In this document: positions 17,465 to 26,800 of the stretch, piece by piece
Position numbering within the stretch: position 1 is the stretch's first letter
Layout of the letters: every line of letters starts with the position of its first letter
NCBI GenBank assembly: GCA_938005745.1
Contig: CALLMM010000044.1
Coordinates: 1 to 33,089 of the forward strand
From: an uncultured Chthonomonadales bacterium
GTDB lineage: Bacteria; Armatimonadota; Chthonomonadetes; Chthonomonadales; CAJBBX01
Reading direction: 5' to 3'
Length of the DNA stretch: 33,089 nucleotides
Notes under the pieces: generated by a model
Databases searched by the model: none
What the model was told of the DNA's origin: nothing
The model's input: only the letters and a program-made list of their open reading frames with translations
Position numbers and translations under genes: made by a program

Positions 17465-18598
17465 ATGGGTCTGTATGAGGAGCTTGGACTGCGCCCCGTC
17501 ATCAACGCCTGTGCGACGCTGACCCGTCTGGGCGGATCGCGGATGCCCCCGGAAGTCCTTCAGGCGATGGAGGAGGCGGCGCGCTGCTTTGTAGACCTTC
17601 CGCTGCTGCAGCAGAGAGTGGGAGAGCGGATCGCCGCGCTGACGCGCAACGAGGCGGCTTACGTCAGTTCCGGCGCGGCGGCGGGGCTGACGCTGGCGAC
17701 CGCCGCCTGCATCACCGGCGAAGACCCCGCGAAGATCGGACGGCTTCCCGACCTGACCGGTCTGAAAGACGAGGTGATCGTTCATCGCACCCACCGTAAC
17801 GGATACGATCATGCGGTGCGGCAGGTGGGCGTGCGTCTGGTGGAGATCGGAGGCGCGGATGGAACCACGCGGGAGCAGCTGGAGGAGGCTTTCTCCCCGC
17901 AGACGGCGGCGTTCGTCTGGTTTCAAGGCGCGATGACCGGACGCGGCGACCTGCCGCTGCCGATCGTGATCGAGGCGGCGAAGGCGCGGGGCGTGCCGGT
18001 CATCGTGGACGCGGCGGCGCAGCTTCCGCCGGCCAGCAACCTGTGGCACTTCACCGGGATCGGGGCGGATATCGCGATCTTCAGCGGCGGCAAAGACCTG
18101 CGCGGTCCCCAGTCCAGCGGTTTGATCCTCGGACGGCGCGACCTGATACGCGCCTGCGCCCTCAACGGCAACCCCAACGCCAGCATCGGACGCCCGATGA
18201 AGGTCGGCAAGGAGGAGATGATCGGGCTGCTGGCGGCGGTGCGACGCTATCTTCAGATGGATCACGCCGCCCGCGCCGACTACTGCGAGCGGACCGTCGC
18301 CGAATGGAACGCCGCGCTGAACGCACTGCCGGGGGTCTTTGCCCGACGCGACTTTCCCAACGAGGCGGGGCAGCCCCTGCCCTGGAGTCTGGTAACCATT
18401 ACGGAGACCGCCGCCGGATGCAGTCGGGACGCGCTGCTGAGGCGACTGGAAGCCGGAACGCCCGCGGTTGTCGCCGCGCCCGCCGGAGCCGATTCGCTGC
18501 ATCTGAACCCGATGACGCTGGAGCCGGGGGAGGAGAAGATCGTCCTGGAGAGGATGGTCGCCATCCTCTCCGGTCGCGATGTCTCCCCGCAGGGATAG
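17465..18598 (+). CDS. SelA/DgaE-like PLP-dependent lyase
   Basis: 377 residues of the fold-type I PLP family that includes SelA and D-glucosaminate-6-phosphate ammonia-lyase (DgaE). It begins RPVINACATLTRLGGSRMP, the usual start for this family. The Schiff-base lysine is K210 in FSGGKDLRGPQ. AYVSSGAAAGLTLA contacts the cofactor phosphate, and VDAAAQLPP carries the aspartate that pairs with the pyridine nitrogen. The ribosome site GGAGGGG overlaps the end of the deacetylase gene. The pair suggests removal of an N-acyl group followed by elimination of ammonia from an amino sugar acid or hydroxy amino acid. It is not a true selenocysteine synthase by context. Confidence 0.8.
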   Translation: MGLYEELGLRPVINACATLTRLGGSRMPPEVLQAMEEAARCFVDLPLLQQRVGERIAALTRNEAAYVSSGAAAGLTLATAACITGEDPAKIGRLPDLTGLKDEVIVHRTHRNGYDHAVRQVGVRLVEIGGADGTTREQLEEAFSPQTAAFVWFQGAMTGRGDLPLPIVIEAAKARGVPVIVDAAAQLPPASNLWHFTGIGADIAIFSGGKDLRGPQSSGLILGRRDLIRACALNGNPNASIGRPMKVGKEEMIGLLAAVRRYLQMDHAARADYCERTVAEWNAALNALPGVFARRDFPNEAGQPLPWSLVTITETAAGCSRDALLRRLEAGTPAVVAAPAGADSLHLNPMTLEPGEEKIVLERMVAILSGRDVSPQG

Positions 18599-18615
18599 GG
18601 CGCGCTAACGCGCTC
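18598..18615. terminator. Small hairpin across two convergent stop codons
   Basis: GGGCGCG (18598-18604) pairs with CGCGCTC (18609-18615), with one G-U pair, around CTAA. The stop of the minus-strand gene lies in the loop and the stop of the plus-strand gene abuts the stem. No T-tract follows, so its terminator role is tentative. Confidence 0.4.
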
Positions 18616-19123
18616 CTCTCTGCAGCAGCCCCACGCTGTAGAACTCGTAGGAGGCAGCCTGATCCGGCACATCCACCACATGCACCGTAAACCGGGCGGG
18701 CAAGCCGTTTTCGGGGAGGTTTTCGGCGAAGTAGCCGGCGTAGCCCCGCGCATACGCCTCGCGCAGCCGCTTCTGCTCCTGCGCATACCCGGCGGGATCC
18801 GTCAGCGGATTGGGCGCTTTGGGCTGGCAGCCGAAGGCGTGCACCTCCAGAAAGTCAATCTCTTTCAGCGACTGGCAGATGCCCGCCTCCTGAAGCCACT
18901 TCTCCCAGCAGGCGAAGACCAGCGGGATCTCCTTCTCCGGCTCCATGCTGGTAACTGTATCCAGTCCCAGAACGCCGGTGGCGGAGTGACCGCCGGTCAG
19001 TCCCGCGAAGTAGATCTTCAGATCGCCGTCCGGCTGCTCCTCCGTAACGAGCGAAGAGAGCACCGGACGGTCGCCGGAGTAGTAGTAGGTCACCTTTCCG
19101 CGCTTTTTGACATTGAACGGCAT
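18605..19123 (-). CDS. Hypothetical protein, possibly RidA/YjgF-like
   Basis: 172 residues from the ATG at 19123, with AGGAGGGG just upstream on the coding strand. I do not recognise it firmly. Several segments follow the order of a RidA (YjgF/UK114) domain: a strand DLKIYFAGLTGG, a TG-containing turn, a helix FACWEKWLQEAG followed by a strand FLEVHAFG, and near the end LPARFTVHVVDVP, like the RPARTTVxVxxLP of RidA. It is longer than RidA (about 130). RidA enzymes hydrolyse reactive enamines made by PLP enzymes, which would fit the convergent PLP lyase. No signal peptide or membrane helix. Confidence 0.5.
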   Translation of the reverse strand: MPFNVKKRGKVTYYYSGDRPVLSSLVTEEQPDGDLKIYFAGLTGGHSATGVLGLDTVTSMEPEKEIPLVFACWEKWLQEAGICQSLKEIDFLEVHAFGCQPKAPNPLTDPAGYAQEQKRLREAYARGYAGYFAENLPENGLPARFTVHVVDVPDQAASYEFYSVGLLQRGAR

Positions 19124-19253
19124 GTGAGTCCCCTCCTGTGGCGTAAGATTCACGATGCCTTCAGACTTCACCGCGAACGCCCGCTTCTCCTTGCGCCCGC
19201 GCCTGCGGAGAGCGGAGCCGTCCGCCGATTTTCCCGATAGGAGAGCAGACCCG

Positions 19254-20249
19254 ATGCAGACACAGGCGATACTGTTTGAAGCCGCACAGCGCGTAGCGCT
19301 GGCGACCATAGAGATTCCCGAACCGGAGCCGGGCGAGGTCCTCGTCCGCGCGGCGTACACCTGCATCAGCCCGGGGACGGAGCTTCGCTGTCTGTCAGGC
19401 AGGCAGCCCGGCTCCCCGGACTATCCCTACATTCCGGGCTACGCGCTGACCGGCACGGTGGAGGCGGCGGGTCCGGGAACGAAGCTGGAGATCGGCACGC
19501 CGGTACTCTGCAGCGGGACACAGCGCGCCTCCGTGGCGCGCTGCTGGGGCGGGCATACCGGACTGGCGGTACTGCCTGCCGCCAATGCGTTCGTCCTGCC
19601 GGAGGGCATCTCCCTGATGCAAGCCTCCATTGCGCCGATGGCGGCGATCGCCTATCACGGGCTGCGCGTCGCTCGCCCGATGCTGCGGGAGCGGGTGGCG
19701 GCGCTGGGGCTGGGCTTGATCGGGCAGATGGCGGCGCGCCTCTATCGGTTAGCCGGGACGCAGATTGTGGCGGCGGATCGCTCCCCGAACCGCGTGCGTA
19801 TCGCGCAGGAGGCGGGCGTGGAGGCGATTGTCGTCCACAGCTCGCTGGAGGAGGCGTTCCAACCGCACTTTCCGGAGGGAGCCGATCTCATCGTGGACTC
19901 GACCGGCGTTCCCGGCGTCATTCCGCAGGCGGTCGCGCTGGCGAAGAGCCTCCCCTGGGACGACACCCCCGTCCCGCCCGCCCGCTATCTGGTTCAGGGG
20001 AGCTATCCCGCCGACTTCGCCATCCCCTATCAGGAAACCTTTGTCAAAGAGCTGACCTTCCAGATCCCGCGCAACTATCAGCCGGGCGACCTGCGCGCCG
20101 TCCTCGACCTGATCCGAACCGGGAAACTGAATGTGGACAACCTGATCGGATCTCCGCAGGATCCGGCGCAGGCGCAGGAGATCTACGCCTCTCTGCAGGA
20201 TCCGCACGCAGAGCGTCTGACCGCCGTCTTTGCGTGGAACGCGCATTAA
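19254..20249 (+). CDS. Zinc-less MDR (medium-chain dehydrogenase) family oxidoreductase
   Basis: 331 residues. The N-terminal GroES-like domain (EPEPGEVLVRAAYTCISPGTE) resembles BchC-like and sugar-dehydrogenase-like MDR enzymes. GYALTG stands where zinc alcohol dehydrogenases have GHE, and no zinc cysteine set is visible, so it is probably zinc-independent at the active site. The Rossmann part shows GLGLIG (GxGxxG) and AADRS with an acidic residue at the end of the second strand, which favours NAD(H). The ATG at 19254 follows TAGGAG. It is divergent from the RidA-like gene (130 bp). Substrate unknown. Confidence 0.75.
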   Translation: MQTQAILFEAAQRVALATIEIPEPEPGEVLVRAAYTCISPGTELRCLSGRQPGSPDYPYIPGYALTGTVEAAGPGTKLEIGTPVLCSGTQRASVARCWGGHTGLAVLPAANAFVLPEGISLMQASIAPMAAIAYHGLRVARPMLRERVAALGLGLIGQMAARLYRLAGTQIVAADRSPNRVRIAQEAGVEAIVVHSSLEEAFQPHFPEGADLIVDSTGVPGVIPQAVALAKSLPWDDTPVPPARYLVQGSYPADFAIPYQETFVKELTFQIPRNYQPGDLRAVLDLIRTGKLNVDNLIGSPQDPAQAQEIYASLQDPHAERLTAVFAWNAH

Positions 20250-20381
20250 TCCCCGCGCACCGCCCTGCAAGGCGCGCGCCGTCTGTAGATCATCCTGCGC
20301 AGATTTTTTCCGCCTGACAGAAGAAGCGGGAGTAATAGAGGGATGTGTAGGATGTACCGATCTCAACCAGGAGGTTGCGAG

Positions 20382-22940
20382 ATGTTCAATCGGGTTCTGT
20401 ATGAGAATTCACGCCCGAATGGTTCTGGCGTGATGGAGATCGCGGAGGGTCCGGAAGAGCCTGGCTCTCCGCGGCGGTTCGTGCCGCTCAAGCGCACGCA
20501 GATGCGGGGCGAGATCGTCGGTCCGCTGGCGTCGCTCACACTGATTCAGACCTTCGGCTACGCGCGGGAGCAGTGCGACCGTGTGCTGGAGGCGCTCTAT
20601 CGCTTTCCGCTTCCGGGCGATGCCGCCGTCACCGGCGTAACGGTCCGCTTCGGCGATGTGGAGATTCGCGCTGAACTGAAGGAGCGGCAGCAGGCGGAGC
20701 AGGAGTATCAGGAGGCGATGCGCGAGGGACGGCAGGCGACGCTGATAACCCGCGAGTCTCCCGATGTCTTCACGCTGAAGGTGGCGGGCATCCAGCCGGA
20801 TCAGGAGATCTGGGTGGAGACCGCCTATGTGCAGATGGCGCGCCCGGAGGGCGTCGGCTACTCCCTGCGCGTTCCGCTGACCACCGCTCCGCGCTATGTT
20901 CGCAGTGATGAGATGACCTCCCGCGCCGCGCAGGGGCAGCCGCTGCTTCTGCTGTGCGATCCCGGACACCGCTTTTCGCTCGACCTGCGGATTCAGGGTG
21001 CGTCGCAGGCGCACAGCCCCACCCACGCCCTCGCTCTGGAGCCGGAGGCGGACGGGGTGCGCGTGCGCCTGAAGGAGGAAGAGACGCTGCCGGATCGCGA
21101 CTGCGTGCTGACGTGGCTGCCTGCGCAGGAGACGGATCGCCCGACGCTGCATGTCGCGCTGCATGAGGATACGCAGACGGATCAGGTCTACTTCCTGGCG
21201 ATGGTCGCGCCGCCCTCGTCACCGTCGCAGGAAGCCGCGCGCGAGGCGATCCTGCTGGTGGATCACTCCGGCTCGATGGAGGGAGCCAAATGGGAGGCGG
21301 CGGACTGGGCGGTCAAGAGCTTCCTGAACAGCCTGACTCCCGCCGACCGCTTCAACCTGGGGCTGTTCCATAACACTACCCGCTGGTTCGCCCGACAGCC
21401 CGTTCCGGCGGACCCGCAGACGGTGGAGCGGGCGGTCCGATTCCTGACGGCTCATCACGACAGCGGCGGAACGGAACTGGGGGTTGCGCTGGAGCAGGCG
21501 CTCGGTCAGGCGCGCGCATCCGGCGACGCCGCGCGTCACGTTCTGATCCTCACCGACGCCCAGGTCAGCGACGACGGGCGCATCCTGCGGCTGGCGGAGA
21601 CAGAGGTGTCTCGCGCCGACCGGCGGCGCATCAGCGTGCTGTGTATTGATGCGGCTCCCAACGACTATCTGGCGATGGAGCTGGCGGATCGGGGCGGCGG
21701 CGTCGCAAGGTTTCTGACCAGCAACCCGTCGGAGGAGGACATCTCCACCGCTCTCGATCAGACGCTGGAGGACTGGGCGCAGCCCGTCCTGACCGATCTG
21801 CGGCTGGAGGTGAAGCGTCCGAACGCGCAGGCGGCGTCGCATGCCGTAACGACCGGCTCCGATCCCGGCTGGAGCGCGCTGGATATGGGTGATCTGCCCC
21901 GAGGACGCACGATCTGGGCGGCGGGCTGCGTCTCGCGCGAAGCCGCCTCCGATCTGGCGTTGCGGGTGCGCGGCGGCGGCAGAGAGATCGCCTACTGTCT
22001 GATGGAGCTGTCAGGCGCGAACAACCGTCCCGCCCTCAAGACGCTCTTCGGCGCGCGTCGAGTCCTCGGACTGGAGTTCCTGACCCGTGCCGGCTACGAT
22101 CGCAAAGAGCTGAATCGCCGCCTGATTCGGCTGGGTTACGACCCGGAGCGATCGCTGACGCGCGGCGAATCGGGCGCGACGGTCTACGCCGAGAACGTGC
22201 GCGAGGAGACGGCGGAGGCGATGCGCGATCTGCTGGTCCGCGAGTCGCTGCGGTACGGCATCGTCTGCGCGGAGACCGCGTTCGTGGCGGTGCGGAAAGA
22301 GGCGGGCAAGCCCGTGGAGGAGAGGGTGGCGGTCGCCAGCGCCCTGCCTTCCGGCTGGTCGGAGGGGTTCCTCGGCGCGCCGGGATCCTTCGGGGCTGCC
22401 GGCGCGGTAACCGCCTCGCTGATGGCAGCGCCGCTGCTGATGCCCGCTTCCCCCGCTCTGGCGGCAGACAGATACCTCTCTATAGAAAGCGTGCACTCGC
22501 GCCGCCTCTGGGCTTCGTTCGCTCCCGCAGACTCCGATGCCTGGGAGGTGGATGCCCCCGAGGAAGCCGTCAGCAAGCCGCCGATCTTTCAGGGCGTTCC
22601 GTCGTTCTCCAACAGCGAGGCGGTTCTGTTCGATACAGCGCGCGCGGAGGACGGCGCGCGGATGCCGGAGACGGCGCATATCCGGCAGCTCTCTGTACGG
22701 ATCGCCGCCGGGTCCGCCTTCGACCCGATGACGCTGGATCGGGAGACGGCGCTGCTGCTCTATCTGGACGATCTCGCCGCTCCGCGCGCAAAGGTGCGTC
22801 TGGCAGACCTCCTGCGTCAGGGTGCGAGACCGCTGAACCTGCGCCGGCAGGCGGGGCAGCGGGTGCGCCTCGTGCTGTCGGATCCCGGCGGAAAGCTGGC
22901 GAACGCTCTGGGGGACATCGAGGTCTTTCTGGAGTGGTAG
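20382..22940 (+). CDS. VIT and von Willebrand factor A domain protein
   Basis: 852 residues. Residues ~30-160 form a VIT (inter-alpha-trypsin inhibitor) domain, including the typical VLEALYRFPLPGDAAVTGV. Residues ~285-470 form a vWA domain with a complete MIDAS: D294-x-S296-x-S298 (DHSGS), T364 (SGGTELG) and D392 (LTDAQ). A Mg2+-dependent protein-binding role follows from the domain; the partner is unknown. The start at 20382 has an ideal AGGAGG 7 nt upstream. An earlier in-frame ATG at 20343 adds only a Cys-containing leader without ribosome site. There is no N-terminal signal peptide, unlike many VIT-vWA proteins. Residues ~662-696 are Ala-rich and hydrophobic, ending ALAADR, like an internal signal or anchor. 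Confidence 0.88.
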   Translation: MFNRVLYENSRPNGSGVMEIAEGPEEPGSPRRFVPLKRTQMRGEIVGPLASLTLIQTFGYAREQCDRVLEALYRFPLPGDAAVTGVTVRFGDVEIRAELKERQQAEQEYQEAMREGRQATLITRESPDVFTLKVAGIQPDQEIWVETAYVQMARPEGVGYSLRVPLTTAPRYVRSDEMTSRAAQGQPLLLLCDPGHRFSLDLRIQGASQAHSPTHALALEPEADGVRVRLKEEETLPDRDCVLTWLPAQETDRPTLHVALHEDTQTDQVYFLAMVAPPSSPSQEAAREAILLVDHSGSMEGAKWEAADWAVKSFLNSLTPADRFNLGLFHNTTRWFARQPVPADPQTVERAVRFLTAHHDSGGTELGVALEQALGQARASGDAARHVLILTDAQVSDDGRILRLAETEVSRADRRRISVLCIDAAPNDYLAMELADRGGGVARFLTSNPSEEDISTALDQTLEDWAQPVLTDLRLEVKRPNAQAASHAVTTGSDPGWSALDMGDLPRGRTIWAAGCVSREAASDLALRVRGGGREIAYCLMELSGANNRPALKTLFGARRVLGLEFLTRAGYDRKELNRRLIRLGYDPERSLTRGESGATVYAENVREETAEAMRDLLVRESLRYGIVCAETAFVAVRKEAGKPVEERVAVASALPSGWSEGFLGAPGSFGAAGAVTASLMAAPLLMPASPALAADRYLSIESVHSRRLWASFAPADSDAWEVDAPEEAVSKPPIFQGVPSFSNSEAVLFDTARAEDGARMPETAHIRQLSVRIAAGSAFDPMTLDRETALLLYLDDLAAPRAKVRLADLLRQGARPLNLRRQAGQRVRLVLSDPGGKLANALGDIEVFLEW

Positions 22941-22955
22941 CCGGCGCAAAAAGCG

Positions 22956-22988
22956 AGGCGTCCTCCCCGACGTTCGGGGAGGACGCCT
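22956..22988. terminator. Bidirectional intrinsic terminator between VIT-vWA gene and sodA
   Basis: AGGCGTCCTCCCCGA (22956-22970) and TCGGGGAGGACGCCT (22974-22988) are a perfect 15-bp inverted repeat with a 3-nt loop. On the minus strand it is followed by CGCTTTTTG, a U-tract, so it is a proper intrinsic terminator for sodA; it also closes the plus-strand gene ending at 22940. Confidence 0.88.
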
Positions 22989-23009
22989 TCTGCCGGTGTC
23001 TCCGGAGAG

Positions 23010-23621
23010 CTACTTCACGGCGGCGAATCGCTTCGCGACCTCGTCCCAGTTGACCACGTTCCACCAGGCTTTCAGATAGTCGGCGCGCAGATTGCGATAC
23101 TTCAGGTAGTAGGCGTGCTCCCAGACATCCACCCCCAGGATCGGAACCTGGTTGTCCATCAGCGGGCAGTCCTGATTGGCGGTGCTGATGACCAGCAGCT
23201 TGCCGTTGTCCACCACCAGCCACGACCAGCCGCTTCCGAATCGCTTCATGCCCGCGTCATTGACCTGCGTCTTCAGGTTTTCCAGGTTGCCGAAGGTGGC
23301 GTTGATCGCCTCCGCCAGGGCGCCGGTCGGCTCCTTCGCGCCGCCGGGCCTCATGATCTCCCAGTAAAGATTGTGGTTATAGTGTCCGCCGCCATGGTTG
23401 CGGACCGGGGTGCGAACCGCTTCCGGCAGGGAGTTGATCCCCTTCAGAAGCTCCTCAACCGTCCTGTTCTGCAGGTCGGCATGATCCTTCAGACCGGCGT
23501 TCAAGCCGTTGACATACGCCAGATGGTGCTTGTCATGATGCAGCATCATGGTCTCTTTGTCAATAATCGGCTCCAGAGCGTCATAGGCATACGGCAGAGG
23601 CGCCAGCGTGAACTCAGGCAT
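23010..23621 (-). CDS. sodA: Superoxide dismutase, Mn type
   Basis: 203 residues, full family length, without a signal peptide, so cytosolic. It converts superoxide to O2 and H2O2. The four metal ligands are visible: H28 (MMLHHDKHH), H83 ([11 protein letters not shown]), D165 and H169 ([10 protein letters not shown]). Q150 within STANQDCPL is the glutamine position typical of Mn rather than Fe enzymes; true metal use can be cambialistic. A purine-rich AAGGGAGAG precedes the ATG at 23621. It is transcribed alone between a -10-like box and a perfect terminator. Confidence 0.96.
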   Translation of the reverse strand: MPEFTLAPLPYAYDALEPIIDKETMMLHHDKHHLAYVNGLNAGLKDHADLQNRTVEELLKGINSLPEAVRTPVRNHGGGHYNHNLYWEIMRPGGAKEPTGALAEAINATFGNLENLKTQVNDAGMKRFGSGWSWLVVDNGKLLVISTANQDCPLMDNQVPILGVDVWEHAYYLKYRNLRADYLKAWWNVVNWDEVAKRFAAVK

Positions 23622-23679
23622 CTTTCTCTCTCCCTTTCCTGCGGCGCGTCGTCGTTGCGCGCATCGCGGACGTAAATTC

Positions 23680-23685
23680 AGTATA
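23680..23685 (-). promoter_or_regulatory. -10-like box for sodA
   Basis: On the minus strand TATACT lies 58 bp upstream of the sodA ATG, in the one AT-richer patch of the gap. No good -35 is seen at the expected distance. Confidence 0.35.
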
Positions 23686-23730
23686 GATACCAGTTTACCC
23701 CATAAACCCTACGTGTTTCGGGGCAGGATT

Positions 23731-23746
23731 TGCGCCTTTCGGCGCA
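23731..23746. other. Short perfect hairpin in the sodA/GH78 gap
   Basis: TGCGCC (23731-23736) pairs with GGCGCA (23741-23746) around TTTC. It lies in the leader of the rhamnosidase gene, 54 bp before its start. Function unknown. Confidence 0.3.
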
Positions 23747-23800
23747 GAAATGCGCTCTAGCTCTCACCCAAAACCTTTCCGCAAGGAGTCCGCCCCAACG

Positions 23801-26800
23801 ATGCGCGCCCTGCGACTATCCTTTCCGACCCTGCTCTGTCTGTGCGCTCTGTCTCTGCTGTCCGCCGGTGCGCTGGCGCAGTCCCGCGCCCTGCCCGTCG
23901 CGCTTCGCTGCGAGTTTCTGGAGAACCCGCTGGGGATAGATGTGCAGCGTCCCCGCCTCTCCTGGCAGATGCGCGATCCCCGGCGCGGCGCGAAGCAGCA
24001 GGCGTACCGTGTGCTGGCTGCCAGCCGCCCGGAGCTTCTGCGCGAGGGACGCGCCGACCTGTGGGACTCCGGGCGGGTCGTCTCCGATCAGTCCGCGCAC
24101 ATCGCCTACGGCGGTCCTGCGCTCCTCTCCCGCCAGCGCGTCTACTGGCAGGTGCGAATCTGGGATCATGAGGGGAAGCCGACCGCCTACAGCGCGCCCG
24201 CCTTCTGGGAGATGGGGCTGCTGCAGCCGTCGGACTGGAAGGCGCACTGGATCGGGCTGAAGAGAGGCGATCCGAGCGCGGACAATCTGGAGGGCGTGCA
24301 GTGGATATGGTATCCCGAAGGCGACCCGCGACAGGACGCTCCCAACGCAACCCGCTACTTCCGGGTGCGGCTGGATCTGCCGGAGGGAAAGACGGTTAGA
24401 AACGCTGCGCTCTATATTGCATCGGACAACCGCTTCCGCGCCTATCTCAACGGGCAGGAGGTCGGCTCCGGCAGCGGCTGGGAGATGTTCCATACGGTTC
24501 CGCTGACGCCGAAGCTGCGCGCAGGCGGCAATCTGCTGGCGATCTCCTGCCTCAACGACAGCGGACCGGCGGGAGTGGCGGGGGTCGTCCGGATCGAGTT
24601 CACGGACGAAACCCTCCTGCGAATTCCCTCCAGCGCCCGTTGGAAGACGAGCGCGGCGCGAACCGCCGGCTGGATCGAGACCGCCTTCGACGACTCCGGC
24701 TGGAAAGAGGCACAGGTTCTCGGGGGCATCGGAACGGCTCCCTGGGGCGCCGTCTCCATGCAGACAGCGGTGGAGCCTGCCCCCCTTCTGCGCAGGACCT
24801 TCACGCTGTCAAAACCGGTGCGGGAGGCGCGTCTCTACATCACCGCGCTCGGCTCCTACCGCCTGCATCTCAACGGGCAGCGGGTCGGACGGGAGATCCT
24901 GACGCCGGACTGGACGGACTACCGCATCCGGGTCCCCTATCAGGTCTACGACGTCACCCGCCTGTTGCGCCGGGGTGAGAACGCGGCGGGCGCGATGGTC
25001 GGCGAGGGCTGGTACGGCAGCGGTCTGGGATGGGGACTGCAGCGCTACAACTTCGGCGCGCCTCCCGTCCGCCTGCGCATGCAGATGCATGTAACCTATG
25101 CCGACGGCTCGGAAGAGACGCTCCTCTCGGACGGCTCCTGGAAGGGGATGCCGGGACCGGTGCTTCGCTCCGAAATCTACGCGGGCGAGACCTACGATGC
25201 GCGGAAAGAGCAGCCGGGATGGGATCGCCCCGGTTTCGACGACAGCCGCTGGCAGCCGGTCAGCCTGATCGAGACCCCCGCGCTGCGCCTCTCCGCCCAG
25301 ATGTCGCCACCGATCCGCGTGACCGAGACGCTCAAGCCGAAAGCCGTCACCGTCCCCGCTCCCGGCGTCTATATCTTCGATATGGGGCAGAACATGGTCG
25401 GCATGGCGCGCCTGAAGGTGCGCGGTCCCGCCGGAACCCGCGTACAGATGCGCTTCGCCGAGATCCTCAAGCCGGACGGCACGCTCTACACCGAGAACCT
25501 GCGCCGCGCCGAACAGACCGACACCTACGTTCTGCGCGGAGCGGGCGAGGAGGTCTTCGAGCCGCACTTCACCTATCACGGCTTCCGCTACGTGGAGGTC
25601 ACCGGCTATCCGGGACGCCCGACGCCCGACAGCCTCACGGGGCGGGTGTTCCACACCGACGCGCCGATCACCGGGCGGTTTGTCTGCTCCGATCCGGTCG
25701 TCAACCGGGTCTGGCAGAACACGGTGTGGGGGCTGCGGGGGAACCTGATGAGCGTTCCGACCGACTGCCCGCAGCGCGATGAGCGGCTGGGCTGGATGGG
25801 AGACGCGCTGATCATCTGGCACACCGCCTGCTTCGCGATGGACCTGTCGGCGTTTACCCGTAAGTGGATGCGCGATGTGGTCGAGGCGCAGACTCGCGAA
25901 GGCGCGTTTCCGGACGTCGCCCCCAAAGTGATCGTCAACACCGACGGCGCGCCCGCCTGGGGATGCGCCGGCATCGTCGTCCCCTACCGCTCCTTCCGGC
26001 AGTACGGCGACCGCCGCCTGCTGATGGATAACGAGACCTTCGCGGCGATGAACCGCTGGATCAACTACATCCGGCGCGCCAACCCCGACCTGATCTGGCA
26101 GAACCGCCGCAATAACGACTACGGGGACTGGGTTCCCGCCGACAGCGTTACCCCGAAGGATCTCATCGCGACCGCCTTCTGGGCTTACGACGCGAAACTG
26201 CTGGCGGAGATGGCGATGGCGATCGGGCGCCAGCGCGATGAGAGGCGGCTGGAGGAGCTGTATCAGGGGATCCGCGCCGCCTTTATCCGGCGGTTCGTCA
26301 AGTCGGACGGCACGGTGGGCAACGGAAGCCAGACCAGCCAGGTCCTTGCGCTGCACTTCGGGCTGGTCCCCGACGAACTGCGCGCCGCGGCGACAGAGGT
26401 GCTGGTGCGCGACATCGAGCGGCGCGGCGGTCACCTCTCCACCGGATTCCTCGGAACGATCCATCTCATGCAGGTTCTCTCCGATAACGGGCGCAGCGAC
26501 GTGGCGTACCGCCTGCTGCTCAACCGAACCTACCCCTCGTGGGGATACATGGTCGAGAAGGGCGCGACCACCATCTGGGAGCGGTGGAACGGCGATCGGG
26601 GCGATCCCGGCATGAACTCCTTCAACCACTACGCTTTCGGGGCGGTGGGCGAATGGCTGTTCCGCTACGCGGCGGGACTCGACACCGATCCAGGCGCGCT
26701 CGGCTTCCGCAAAATCGTGATCCGTCCTCACACCGACCCCCGCCTGACCTTCGCGCGGGCGGAGTACGACTCGATCCGGGGAACCGTCGTTAGCGGATGG

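Noticed and set aside
20284..20309. Rho-independent terminator after the MDR gene
   Set aside because: A T6 run is present at 20304-20309, but the only stem I can draw before it has about four pairs, too weak to call.
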